Shown: positions 1-7,098 of the stretch, one piece after another
Layout: each line of letters starts with the position of its first letter
Numbering within the stretch: the first letter of the stretch is position 1
NCBI GenBank assembly: GCA_027295975.1
Contig: JAPUJX010000444.1
Location: 1-9,796 of the forward strand
Source of the DNA: Gammaproteobacteria bacterium
GTDB taxonomy: Bacteria; Pseudomonadota; Gammaproteobacteria; Pseudomonadales; Azotimanducaceae
Direction: 5' to 3'
Length of the DNA: 9,796 nucleotides
The notes under the pieces: generated by a model
The model's database searches: none
Told to the model about the DNA's origin: nothing
The model's input: the letters and a program-made list of their open reading frames with translations, nothing else
Made by a program: the position numbers and the translations under genes

Positions 1-41
1 CTTATCGTTTACCATAACGCCCCAACGGGGAGGAGAGTCAT

Positions 42-482
42 ATGTGTTTGCGATCGCCAATCATTTTTTGCGCGCTGGTGTTGGGGTTCAATACTGCCAT
101 TGCCGCGGAATACCTGCTTTCGGAGGAAGCAAAATCATTGAACCTGCCGTTTTCGGAAGCCGTGCGGGTGGGGAATATGCTGTATCTGTCCGGTCAACTG
201 GGCATCATCCCGGGAACCACGGATCTGGCGTCGGGCGGTATCGAAGGCGAGACGAAACAGGCCATGGACAACATCAAGTCCATCCTCGAGCGTTATGGCT
301 CCGGCATGGACAAAATCGTGAAGTGTACGGTGATGATCGCCGATATCGCTGAATGGCCGAGATTCAACGAAGTGTATGTCACGTATTTCCCTGGTCCCAA
401 GCCCGCCAGAAGCGCTTTCGCGGCAGCGGGGTTGGCTTTGAACGGCGCAGTGGAAGTGGAGTGCTGGGCGAGCGCCGATTGA
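42..482 (+). CDS. RidA/YjgF/UK114-family protein with Sec signal peptide
   Basis: A 146-residue protein. Residues 1 to about 22 form a signal peptide: short positive N-region, hydrophobic IIFCALVLGF core, cleavage near AIAA/EY. The rest is a single RidA domain, with the family features LYLSGQ (47-52), the central helix QAMDNIKSILE (73-83) and the C-terminal PARSAF segment. Arg123 and Glu138 line up with E. coli RidA Arg105 (substrate carboxylate) and Glu120. RidA proteins hydrolyse reactive enamine/imine intermediates released by PLP enzymes, normally in the cytoplasm; the signal peptide suggests this one acts in the periplasm. The start is fixed by a strong GGGGAGGAG Shine-Dalgarno at 27-35 and by the signal peptide. 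A small CCCC/GGGG stem (20-30) abuts the Shine-Dalgarno and may be chance. It converges with the exported PLP enzyme gene, 42 nt away. The family is clear; the exact substrate is unknown, and many extended RidA subfamilies lack proven deaminase activity. Confidence 0.9.
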   Translation: MCLRSPIIFCALVLGFNTAIAAEYLLSEEAKSLNLPFSEAVRVGNMLYLSGQLGIIPGTTDLASGGIEGETKQAMDNIKSILERYGSGMDKIVKCTVMIADIAEWPRFNEVYVTYFPGPKPARSAFAAAGLALNGAVEVECWASAD

Positions 483-510
483 CCGGTAATTCCCCTGGCG
501 GTTCTCCCAA

Positions 511-534
511 ACCCGGAGATTGTTTTATCCGGGT
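511..534. terminator. Hairpin between convergent genes, weak bidirectional terminator candidate
   Basis: A perfect 7-bp inverted repeat, ACCCGGA (511-517) and TCCGGGT (528-534), has a 10-nt loop that includes the TAA stop of the minus-strand PLP enzyme gene. It lies 28 nt past the stop of the RidA gene. Placement between converging genes fits a shared transcript end, but neither strand shows a clear run of T after the stem, so intrinsic termination is only a possibility. Confidence 0.3.
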
Positions 535-1892
535 GAGGCGTGGCGCTCTTTGGCGATCTCCTCCACCGCGCCCAGGAGGGTATCCACCTGGCCACCATGC
601 ACCATGATGTGCAGCGAGACGCGATTCACATCCCAGTCGAGTTCTGCGTGGGTGACGTTACGGATGTAGATTCGGTGCCGCTCCCACAGTAAGTCGTTCA
701 CTTCCGTCGTCTTTACCCCACGAATGTTGAACGAGACCAGACCGCAACTCATTGCGGGATCCTCCGATACGTATACCTCGACGCCGCGGATTTTTTCTAA
801 TCCTTCGCGAGTACGTCGAGCCATATAGCGGTCGCGCGCTTCGATGGCTGCCGGGGTGAGTTCATTGTGAAAATCCAACGCCGCATCGAGTGAGGCCATT
901 TTTGCGAAGTTGAGAGATCCGTGCATTTCGTAGCGGGCGGCGGTTTTCGCCTGGTTGTTAAAGGTAGAGTCGGATACCGGTTCCCCGTACATGTTCATGC
1001 CATTGACGGGCCCCGAGTAAATGATGGGCCAGACGCGATCCTGGATATCCTCACTCACGTAAAAAAGGCCCGTGAGCATCGAAGCCAAGAGCCACTTGTG
1101 GCCGGCGCCAGCGTACATATCGCAACCCAGATCGCGGATGTTGAGATCCATCATTCCAGGCGGGTGGGCCCCGTCCACCAGGGTGAGTATGCCCTTCGAG
1201 CGGGCCAGGGCGCAGATTTCCTTGACCGGCAGCACACAGCCGTCCGTATAGTTGATGTGGCAAAAACTGATGAGCCTGGTGCGCGGCGTGATCGCGTGGT
1301 CTATTGCCTCGACAACGGTGGCTGCGTCTTTTGGGGGATGGAACTTCGGATCGGAGAGATCCACCATCACCGGTTTGATCCCATACCTTGCGGCGCAGAG
1401 ATTAATGGGTTGCGCACCACTCGAGTGATCGTGGTTCGTGTAAATGATCTCGTCGCCCGCCTTGAAATCTATCCCCAGGGTGCCGTATGCCATCCCCTCA
1501 GTGGTATTGTTGGTAATCGCGATTTCATTGTTCCCACAGCCGACGAATTCGGCGAGTTTCTGGCGGATCACGGCTCGTGCATCCACGTTGACGACGTATT
1601 TCGCATAACTGACGTAGTCGGAATCGTAGGCGCGGATGGCATCAAACTGGGCTTTGACCACACTGCGCGGCGAGACGCCACGCGTCCCCGTGTTCATATG
1701 GGCGACGACGGGTTGGGTCAGGAACTCGTTTGTCACCCATTGCCAGTAACGTTCGTCGTCCGGCGGTTTGCCGACCCCAAGCTGGGTTTTTGGCATGCTC
1801 AGGGCGGTTTCGCTGAAACCTGCCAGTGCCCCGATTGCGATCCCGCCGCCAAATTGGCCCATGAATCCCCGGCGTGAGGTCGTAGAACCCAT
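525..1892 (-). CDS. Tat-exported class V aminotransferase-fold PLP enzyme (isopenicillin N epimerase-like)
   Basis: A 455-residue protein. The N-terminus has a twin-arginine signal: TTSRRGFMGQ (4-13), then a Gly/Ala-rich hydrophobic stretch (14-30) ending near ALS. The body is a fold-type I PLP enzyme of aminotransferase class V. It has NNTTEGMAYG (128-137) for phosphate binding, LVDGAH (238-243) with Asp240 facing the pyridine nitrogen, and GAGHKWLLA (262-270) with Lys266 as the expected Schiff-base lysine. The C-terminal small domain ends with RVSLHIMVH (424-432). The family includes isopenicillin N epimerase-like, cysteine desulfurase-like and kynureninase-like enzymes; the overall pattern is closest to the first. 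Tat export fits a protein that binds its cofactor before leaving the cytoplasm. The start at 1892 is chosen for the Tat signal and a GAGGGAG Shine-Dalgarno; the frame is open further upstream, but that part overlaps the preceding gene. It begins 2 nt after the stop of the TPR gene, implying one operon with translational coupling. The reaction is unknown. Confidence 0.88.
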   Translation of the reverse strand: MGSTTSRRGFMGQFGGGIAIGALAGFSETALSMPKTQLGVGKPPDDERYWQWVTNEFLTQPVVAHMNTGTRGVSPRSVVKAQFDAIRAYDSDYVSYAKYVVNVDARAVIRQKLAEFVGCGNNEIAITNNTTEGMAYGTLGIDFKAGDEIIYTNHDHSSGAQPINLCAARYGIKPVMVDLSDPKFHPPKDAATVVEAIDHAITPRTRLISFCHINYTDGCVLPVKEICALARSKGILTLVDGAHPPGMMDLNIRDLGCDMYAGAGHKWLLASMLTGLFYVSEDIQDRVWPIIYSGPVNGMNMYGEPVSDSTFNNQAKTAARYEMHGSLNFAKMASLDAALDFHNELTPAAIEARDRYMARRTREGLEKIRGVEVYVSEDPAMSCGLVSFNIRGVKTTEVNDLLWERHRIYIRNVTHAELDWDVNRVSLHIMVHGGQVDTLLGAVEEIAKERHASPG

Positions 1893-1894
1893 GA

Positions 1895-3478
1895 TCAATC
1901 TCCCTCGGCGGCCAGAAAGACGGCCGCTTCTTCGAGCACCGGGAAATTTCGATTCTGCCAGACGTCTGCGAGTTTCCGGTAGCTGGCCCCGGCAGCTTCG
2001 TCGTTGCCGAGGGCCACGTAGGTGCGGGCCAGGCCCAGCAGCGATAACGGCCGGTTCGGGGTGCGGAGCAGGGATGCCTCGAACAACGTTATCGCTTCGG
2101 TGAATTCGCTCGCCGCGAGCAGTGCCTCGCCGTACAACTCGTGTACCGGTTTCAGTGGATTCGGGGCACCGTTGGGCGGCCGCATGGAGTCGGCCACCGC
2201 GACGCCCTCCTCGAGAAGGGCAAGCCCGGTTTCGGTCTGACCGTTGGCGATGGCAAGCAACCCCGCCACCTCCTTGTGCATTATCTGCAGTGGTTGGCTC
2301 GTCCGGGAGTAATAGGAGGTATCTTTGTCTCCCGCAGCGGCGGCCGCCAGGGTCTCGAGTTGTTTTGCCGCTTGTTGAGCAAGTTGCAGATCGTCGAGAT
2401 GTACGGCGCTGATCCCCGTTGCCAGAAGCTCGGGCGCCGGGCTCTGATCGGTGACCGGCCTGGTCGCCCACTGCCGTGTTTCCAGAATAAAACGAGCTTT
2501 GACCCGGGGTAATGTGCCGGCAACGCGCCCCTGACCGGGGTTTCTGGTTGCGATGTCTTCCATGCGATCGATCCACAAGCTGGCCTTTACGTAGTCGCAT
2601 CGTTGCAAGTCGCCGTATAGACCCCAGTCGAGGGAGTGCACCATGTCGCCGGCACGGTCGCCCGGTTCCCACAACGCCACGGCCGCTTCATAGGCGGATT
2701 GGTTTGAGGTGGAAACCTGCTCCCACATACCGTGTTGTATGAAGATGTGGGTGGGCATGTGGCGTGCGTGGGAAACCGCCGCGGCAATGTCGGCAAATAC
2801 CCTGGCCGCGGGTAAAGCCAAAGGTGCGTGTATCGGATCGTCGAACGCGTGGATGGTGTAGTGAACGGCGCCCGGATGGTCGGGATTGCGTTTGGAGATT
2901 TCGAGACCGATGGATCCCGCCAGCACCTTCAGCCGTTGACCGGCACCGCCCGACGGGCCTGCCGCGCTCAATAGCGACAACGCATAAAAAGCCGCCACCT
3001 CGTCGTCATCGGGATAGTTATCGTGGAGGGTTCGCATCGCCTCCATGTGCCCGATGCGCCGCGCGCCGGTGGCCCCGTCGCCGAAAAAGAGTGCTTCCAC
3101 GGCCAGGATAAAACCCCGCTCGCGATCCGTGGGTGCCTTGGCGAGGCGCTCATCCAGGGTGAGGCCCAGCCGGTTCAGGACGGCTCGCGGAGTTTCGAGA
3201 TCCTGTTCGCTGATGAGAGGGTGGTTGTAACAAAGCGATTCGCCCCAGTAAGCGAGAGCGAAGTCGGGATCCAGCGTCTGGGCCGCTTTGAATTCGGCGA
3301 TCGCCTGCTTCCACCCGAAACTGTGCAGGGTGCCGACGCCTAGAATGAAGTGGACCTGGGCCTCGGGAGCGCCGGAAGTCGGGAAAGACAGAGTCCCCAC
3401 GTTCTCGAGATTGGATGAAAGTGATGTTGCAGGCGTTAGAAAAATTGCCAGGATCGTGACACCTAGTAGTCTTTTCAT
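1895..3478 (-). CDS. Secreted TPR-containing protein with conserved His motifs, function unknown
   Basis: A 527-residue protein with a Sec signal peptide (1 to about 20, MKRLLGVTILAIFL core). A TPR-like unit at about 43-76 has the pattern WKQAIAEFKAAQTLDPDFALAYWG. Another helical repeat pair lies at about 445-505 (ELYGEALLAASEFTEAITLFEASL, then LLGLARTYVALG). Between them is a region rich in His and acidic residues: HPGAVHYTIHAFDDPIH (201-217) and SHARHMPTHIFIQHGMW (236-252). I recognise this pattern from exported TPR proteins of environmental bacteria, but know of no assigned function. The dense histidines suggest a metal or ligand site; that is inference. The frame is open 30 codons further upstream, but the signal peptide fixes the start at 3478, with a modest GGGG-type Shine-Dalgarno. 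It is the first gene of the operon, followed 2 nt later by the Tat-exported PLP enzyme, so the two probably act together in the envelope. Confidence 0.85.
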   Translation of the reverse strand: MKRLLGVTILAIFLTPATSLSSNLENVGTLSFPTSGAPEAQVHFILGVGTLHSFGWKQAIAEFKAAQTLDPDFALAYWGESLCYNHPLISEQDLETPRAVLNRLGLTLDERLAKAPTDRERGFILAVEALFFGDGATGARRIGHMEAMRTLHDNYPDDDEVAAFYALSLLSAAGPSGGAGQRLKVLAGSIGLEISKRNPDHPGAVHYTIHAFDDPIHAPLALPAARVFADIAAAVSHARHMPTHIFIQHGMWEQVSTSNQSAYEAAVALWEPGDRAGDMVHSLDWGLYGDLQRCDYVKASLWIDRMEDIATRNPGQGRVAGTLPRVKARFILETRQWATRPVTDQSPAPELLATGISAVHLDDLQLAQQAAKQLETLAAAAAGDKDTSYYSRTSQPLQIMHKEVAGLLAIANGQTETGLALLEEGVAVADSMRPPNGAPNPLKPVHELYGEALLAASEFTEAITLFEASLLRTPNRPLSLLGLARTYVALGNDEAAGASYRKLADVWQNRNFPVLEEAAVFLAAEGD

Positions 3479-3524
3479 AAATTTACCCCGAACCAGATGT
3501 ATGCGGCGAGCTTGCTGGATTGAC

Positions 3525-3557
3525 GGGAGCTTACTCCCATACCGATCGATTCGGTAT
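3525..3557. promoter_or_regulatory. Two abutting inverted repeats in the leader of the TPR/PLP operon
   Basis: GGGAG (3525-3529) and CTCCC (3534-3538) form a 5-bp stem with a 4-nt loop. Immediately next to it, ATACCGA (3539-3545) and TCGGTAT (3551-3557) form a perfect 7-bp repeat around TCGAT. They lie 47-79 nt upstream of the TPR start codon. The second looks like a dyad operator for a dimeric regulator; alternatively both fold as tandem hairpins in the 5' leader RNA. I found no convincing -35/-10 pair on the minus strand upstream of it. Confidence 0.4.
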
Positions 3558-3641
3558 CCAGCGTTCAAACACGGAAATATCCGCGCTGCTACCGGTCTTT
3601 CGGTTCAAATTGGCCCCATCTCCCGCTGCAACGGTTTGTCG

Positions 3642-3841
3642 TTACATTCCACCCGTCACGCGAATGCACTGGCCGGTCACCCATTCGGATGCCCGGGAGC
3701 TCAAGAATAGTGCTGCCGCGCCGCACAGACTACGTTGGCGCCCGCGCCGGCATGGCTTCTGGCGATACCCTCCCCGATACCCCGACCGGAACCGGTAACC
3801 ACTGCGACTTCGCCTTCGAGTCCGAACAACCTTTCGAGCAT
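3642..3841 (-). pseudogene. Short-chain dehydrogenase/reductase (SDR) remnant with large internal deletion
   Basis: Reading minus from the ATG at 3841, the first 41 or so codons give a standard SDR N-terminus: MLERLFGLEGEVAVVTG, then the cofactor-binding TGSGRGIG and the second strand NVVCAAR. That frame then ends in QHYS and a stop. In the next frame, from about 3720 to the TAA at 3642-3644, lies a typical SDR C-terminus: AALFLSSRASEWVTG and then CIRVTGGM. A normal SDR is about 250 residues, so roughly 180 central residues, including the catalytic Ser and YxxxK, are missing, and the join is out of frame. The junction falls in GC-rich sequence near 3705-3720, where short GCGGC-like microhomology could have mediated the deletion. 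It is divergent from the CoA-transferase, with 105 nt between starts, so the intact ancestor was probably its functional neighbour. It cannot encode a working enzyme. Confidence 0.75.
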
Positions 3842-3900
3842 GCCGATTCCACTTTTGCCGTGACACATACTCTGGCGAGACCATCGACAAACCATTCACG

Positions 3901-3915
3901 GGACGGTTATCGTCC
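3901..3915. promoter_or_regulatory. Small inverted repeat upstream of CoA-transferase, possible operator
   Basis: GGACG (3901-3905) and CGTCC (3911-3915) flank GTTAT, 31 nt before the CoA-transferase start codon. Its position between divergent genes is where a regulator site would sit, but a 5-bp dyad is weak evidence by itself. Confidence 0.2.
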
Positions 3916-3946
3916 TGCTGGTTTCGTGCCGTGGGAAGGTAAAACA

Positions 3947-5137
3947 ATGAGTGGCCCGCTATCCGGCTTTCGAATTCTGGATTTGTCCCGCGTTCTCTCC
4001 GGTCCCGTCGCAACGGTGCTGCTGGCCGACCAGGGGGCAGATGTAATCAAGGTGGAACCCCTGGCGGGGGACATCGTGCGTCACATGGGCGGCAACCCCG
4101 GTGGACTAACCCCGGGATTCCTGAGTGCGAACAGAGGCAAACGGTCCATTGCCCTGGATCTGAAAAGCGCTGCGGGAATCGGAGTGGTCAAACGCCTGGC
4201 CACGTCGGCAGACGTGTTCGTGCAGAATTTCCGTCCAGGGGCCATCGAAGGTATGGGTCTCGGAGCTGACGTCATCCGGGATATCAACCCTCGAATTATC
4301 TTCGTATCCATCAGCGGGTTCGGGGAGAAAGGCCCCTATGCACACAAACGTGTATACGATCCTGTCATTCAGGCGCTTTCCGGCCTGGCGGACATTCAAG
4401 CCGAAAACGAGCACGACCGTCCGCGCATGATGCGCACCGTCATCCCCGACAAGACCACCGGATTAACCGCCGCACAAGCGATCACCGCGGCGCTGCTCGC
4501 CCGGGAAAGGAACGGGGCGGGACAGCATGTCAAAATAGCGATGCTCGATGCGGTCATCGCATGGCTCTGGCCGGAGGGTCTGGGTGGATTGACGATCGTT
4601 GGGAATGAGGCGGACGTGCACAGGGGTCAGCGCACGAAAGATCTTATTTACGAGACGAGCGATGGCTACATTACCGCCGGTGCGGTATCCGATGCCGAAT
4701 GGCAGGGAATGTGCACGGCTCTGGATCGTCCGCAGTGGCTGCAGGACGAACGTTTCAAGACGACCCGCGATCGCATGCGTAATGCCGGGTTACGCCTGGA
4801 AATGACCGCGCGGGTGCTCAAGGAAAAAACCAGTGCACAATGGTTGGCGCGGCTCGATGAGTTCGGCGTCCCCTGTGCGCCCGTACTCACGCGCCCGGAA
4901 GTGGTCGAGCAGGAACAGGTGAAAATCAATGAGCTGCTGTTCGAGTACGATCATCCCGGGCTTGGTCGGGTGAGACAACCGCGCCCGGCTGCCCTGTTCG
5001 ATGTCACTCCGCCAGGCACCAGACGCATAGCGCCGAAACTGGGCGAGCACGGCACCGAGATTCTTCGGGAACATGGGTTTACCGAAGCCGAAATCGAGGA
5101 ACTGGTTGACAGCGGGGTGTTGGGAAGCCACGAGTAG
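3947..5137 (+). CDS. Class III CoA-transferase (CaiB/BaiF, formyl-CoA transferase-like family)
   Basis: A 396-residue protein, the usual length for this family, with no export signal, so cytoplasmic. Diagnostic segments in order are FRILDLSRVLSGP (8-20), GADVIKVEPLAGD (30-42), RGKRSIALDLKS (63-74), FVQNFRPGAIEGMGLG (91-106), SISGFGEKGPY (121-131), and PDKTTGLTAAQAI (167-179), which carries Asp168, the expected aspartyl-CoA nucleophile. MLDAVIAWLWPEG (199-211) follows. These enzymes move CoA between carboxylic acids; some relatives racemise 2-methylacyl-CoA. The substrate cannot be read from the sequence. The start at 3947 has a GGAAGG Shine-Dalgarno and matches the family N-terminus; the frame is open for 86 codons upstream, but that stretch is antisense to the SDR remnant and does not look like CaiB. 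The decayed SDR next to it suggests a former acyl-CoA pathway pair. Confidence 0.92.
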   Translation: MSGPLSGFRILDLSRVLSGPVATVLLADQGADVIKVEPLAGDIVRHMGGNPGGLTPGFLSANRGKRSIALDLKSAAGIGVVKRLATSADVFVQNFRPGAIEGMGLGADVIRDINPRIIFVSISGFGEKGPYAHKRVYDPVIQALSGLADIQAENEHDRPRMMRTVIPDKTTGLTAAQAITAALLARERNGAGQHVKIAMLDAVIAWLWPEGLGGLTIVGNEADVHRGQRTKDLIYETSDGYITAGAVSDAEWQGMCTALDRPQWLQDERFKTTRDRMRNAGLRLEMTARVLKEKTSAQWLARLDEFGVPCAPVLTRPEVVEQEQVKINELLFEYDHPGLGRVRQPRPAALFDVTPPGTRRIAPKLGEHGTEILREHGFTEAEIEELVDSGVLGSHE

Positions 5138-5193
5138 TTGGGTCCGGGTACGGGCTGGCGCAGACATATTTGCTCAGGTTGCATAGGTGTTCT

Positions 5194-5212
5194 CGAGATA
5201 ATCATGATCTCG
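5194..5212. repeat. Short inverted repeat between CoA-transferase and desaturase genes
   Basis: CGAGAT (5194-5199) and ATCTCG (5207-5212) are separated by 7 nt. It is AT-rich in the loop and has no T-run after it, so it is not a good terminator. A regulator site or chance is equally possible. The rest of the 211-nt gap (5138-5348) has no convincing gene. Confidence 0.2.
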
Positions 5213-5264
5213 GCCGACTCCCCGATGGCCCGGTTTCGATTGACAGGAAAGCCCGAATCGGAAT

Positions 5265-5273
5265 TGCTAAAAT
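5265..5273 (+). promoter_or_regulatory. Extended -10 promoter candidate for the desaturase gene
   Basis: TGCTAAAAT matches the extended -10 pattern TGnTATAAT with one mismatch. A TTGACA occurs at 5240-5245, but its 22-nt spacing is too long for a normal -35, so the promoter would depend on the TGn extension. Transcription would start near 5280, leaving a leader of about 70 nt before the GTG start. Confidence 0.35.
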
Positions 5274-5348
5274 GGAATCGTGAACCGACTTTGCAACAAC
5301 GCGAGGTTCAGGCCTGTCCCATACCCGTGCACGGAGCGCGAGTGAACC

Positions 5349-6320
5349 GTGTTTGACAGGCTGTCAACCCATTTGGTCGACATAACTTCCGTGTTGATCA
5401 ACATTCCGCTGAACATTGGCGAGAAATTCTACTACCTGTACGTGTTGACCTTCATCGGCCTGGCCTATGTGAGTTTCCGCCTTTATTACCGGAAACGCAC
5501 CCGGGGTGGATTTTTCAAATTCCTGTTCCCCAAAGCCATCTACCTGCACGACTCTGCTCGAGTGGATTACGGCATATTTCTAATCAATTTATTCATTTCG
5601 CCGCTGTTGCTGATTGGTGCAGGGTTGCAGGCGTGGCTGTCGACTCAGGTTGGTGGTGTGTTGCTCGACATGAACGATGGACGGGCGGTGTTTGTCGGTG
5701 AATGGAGTACAGCCACCTATCTGATGTTCATTTTGGGCTACACGCTGGCCGCGGACCTATCTGTCTATCTGGTTCACCGCTTTCACCATCAATCTGATGT
5801 GTTTTGGCCTTTGCACGCGTTACATCACTCCGCGGAAGTCATGACCCCGGTCACTTTGTTTCGGAAACATCCGGTGTGGAACCTGTTGGCGAATCTCATG
5901 TCCCTCACCTTGACGGGTGTGTTTCAAGGAATTTTCATATTCGTGTTTTTCGGTGGCCCGGGATTCGAAGTGTTGTTCGGCATCAATACGGTGTATGTGG
6001 TATACAATTTTTTCGGCGCCAACTTGCGGCATTCTCATGTGTGGCTGTCTTGGGGAAAGCCGTTGAGCTACCTGTTCATCAGCCCGGCGATGCACCAGAT
6101 ACATCATGATCCCGAGCGCATGTACAAGAATTACGGCGAGGTTTTTGCTATCTGGGATTGGTTGTTCGGGTCGTTGTACATTCCGGAACGTTACGAAGAA
6201 TTTGCTATCGGCCTGGGGCAGGGGGAGGACAATCCTCACAATTCGTTGGCAAAAGCCTATTACGTACCCGTGCTGGAGGCATGGCGGGCGCTGCGGGGAA
6301 AATTCACTCGATCCAGGTGA
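5349..6320 (+). CDS. Membrane sterol desaturase / fatty acid hydroxylase superfamily protein
   Basis: A 323-residue integral membrane protein of the di-iron fatty acid hydroxylase superfamily, which uses O2 to hydroxylate or desaturate lipid substrates. The histidine clusters are HRFHH (143-147), HALHH (156-160), RHSH (227-230) and HQIHH (249-253), the set expected to bind two irons. Hydrophobic spans lie at about 28-46, 76-95, 121-142 and 185-220. The GWLFG-like tail, here DWLFGSLYIPE (270-280), is typical. Translation starts at GTG 5349: an in-frame TGA at 5343-5345 rules out an earlier start and no ATG lies nearby, though the Shine-Dalgarno (GGAG near 5334) is distant and weak. A later GTG at 5391 would remove 14 residues. 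It follows the CoA-transferase by 211 nt and probably has its own promoter. The substrate (sterol, hopanoid, carotenoid or fatty acid-like lipid) is not determinable. Confidence 0.9.
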   Translation: MFDRLSTHLVDITSVLINIPLNIGEKFYYLYVLTFIGLAYVSFRLYYRKRTRGGFFKFLFPKAIYLHDSARVDYGIFLINLFISPLLLIGAGLQAWLSTQVGGVLLDMNDGRAVFVGEWSTATYLMFILGYTLAADLSVYLVHRFHHQSDVFWPLHALHHSAEVMTPVTLFRKHPVWNLLANLMSLTLTGVFQGIFIFVFFGGPGFEVLFGINTVYVVYNFFGANLRHSHVWLSWGKPLSYLFISPAMHQIHHDPERMYKNYGEVFAIWDWLFGSLYIPERYEEFAIGLGQGEDNPHNSLAKAYYVPVLEAWRALRGKFTRSR

Positions 6321-6334
6321 GGTTTCCGCAGCCC

Positions 6335-6347
6335 CTGAGCTTCTCAG
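6335..6347 (+). terminator. Weak hairpin after desaturase gene
   Basis: CTGAG and CTCAG form a 5-bp stem with a 3-nt loop, 14 nt after the desaturase stop, followed by the moderately T-rich TTGATTCTGGTTC. The stem is short and the T-tract interrupted, so it is at best a weak terminator. Confidence 0.22.
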
Positions 6348-6718
6348 TTGATTCTGGTTCGACCCGGGCTTGAGCCGTCCCGCTCTCGAAAACGATGAAG
6401 TCTGGATGCAGGACTCGCCTCGAGCACTGCCCTTTCGAAAAGGCGATACGGGTCAAGCGGATCAGATAAAGGCCGGTACCCGATCTCTTGCGATTGATCC
6501 GCACGAGTCCCACCTGCAGGAACTCATCCACCACCGGTCAGACATTCAGACAGTTCAATCACTCTCCGTCGATAATTGACGCCACGACGTACGCACCAGG
6601 TAGTTCGTGTAGGTCAAGTTGCTGTAAAATCAACTAAAGCATGTAAAGACTGCCCCACCGGTAATCGTTTCCTGCAAAGTATCTCCTTCTCGTTAATCGA
6701 GTCCGGCGTTAACATCCC

Positions 6719-6746
6719 TTGACATGGGCACGCGGGGTGGTTAAAT
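6719..6746 (+). promoter_or_regulatory. Distal sigma-70-type promoter candidate
   Basis: A perfect TTGACA at 6719-6724 is followed after 16 nt by TTAAAT at 6741-6746 (four of six consensus bases). Transcription would start near 6753, giving a leader of more than 400 nt to the receptor, or a separate small RNA. Confidence 0.3.
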
Positions 6747-6974
6747 GTGCCTCGTTACAGAATGCAACATTTTTGTAACAATTGGATATCACACGCGCCT
6801 GGTGAAGTTTGTGATCTCCTTTAGCGGAAACTCCGGGAGTATCGAACATCGGGAGAAAAAGAGAGAGAGGGTAGCTCTAGTGAGAAGATTCATTACTTTT
6901 TGGTTTCCCGGGAAGACGTGGATGCTCTCGTGGGGTAAGGGCAAAACTGCACCAATCGAAAAACGATATCAGGC

Positions 6975-7003
6975 TTGACACGCCCGGGAGCCCTTGTTAG
7001 AAG
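6975..7003 (+). promoter_or_regulatory. Proximal sigma-70-type promoter candidate for the TonB-dependent receptor
   Basis: A perfect TTGACA at 6975-6980, a 17-nt spacer and TAGAAG at 6998-7003 (four of six -10 consensus bases) would start transcription near 7010. That gives a leader of about 170 nt that contains the tiny reading frames and the long stem-loop before the receptor start. Confidence 0.4.
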
Positions 7004-7062
7004 GTCGGGAAGGTAGCTGAATTTCAGCACCGGTCGGTTGATTTACGGGGATTAGATCACCC

Positions 7063-7098
7063 ATGAAGATGGTCCAGCAATCCGTACCGTCTCAATGA
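7063..7098 (+). CDS. Possible leader peptide, 11 codons
   Basis: ATG at 7063 opens an 11-residue frame, MKMVQQSVPSQ, ending in TGA at 7096-7098. GGGGA at 7047-7051 is a rather distant Shine-Dalgarno. The stop overlaps the ATG of the next tiny frame (ATGA). No known attenuator peptide is recognised. Frames this short occur often by chance, so this is a weak call. Confidence 0.15.
   Translation: MKMVQQSVPSQ

Noticed and set aside
921..1877. 318-codon + strand open frame antisense to the PLP enzyme gene
   Set aside because: The minus strand here encodes a clear PLP enzyme with Lys266 and Asp240 motifs. The + frame has no family pattern and follows from the codon bias of the real gene.
1893..2672. 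N-terminal extension of the PLP enzyme frame upstream of 1892
   Set aside because: It overlaps the TPR gene in another frame, is rich in Arg/Gly typical of shadow translation, and would bury the Tat signal inside the protein.
3689..3946. N-terminal extension of the CoA-transferase frame
   Set aside because: It is antisense to the SDR remnant, does not resemble CaiB, and the start at 3947 has a good ribosome site and the family N-terminus.
5138..5356. 72-codon frame between the CoA-transferase and the desaturase
   Set aside because: No ribosome site and no family pattern, it contains the promoter candidate, and it overlaps the desaturase start.
6425..6445. CCTTT/AAAGG hairpin as a terminator
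   Set aside because: Short stem with a 3-nt loop and no T-run following; over 100 nt past the nearest gene end.
6304..6579. 69-codon + and 76-codon minus frames just after the desaturase
   Set aside because: Starts are TTG and GTG without ribosome sites, and the minus frame overlaps the desaturase end. No family is recognised; a decayed gene cannot be excluded.
6745..6978. 77-codon + strand frame in the long gap
   Set aside because: It has no recognisable family and no real ribosome site, its start overlaps the -10 of a promoter candidate, and its composition is unlike the neighbouring genes.
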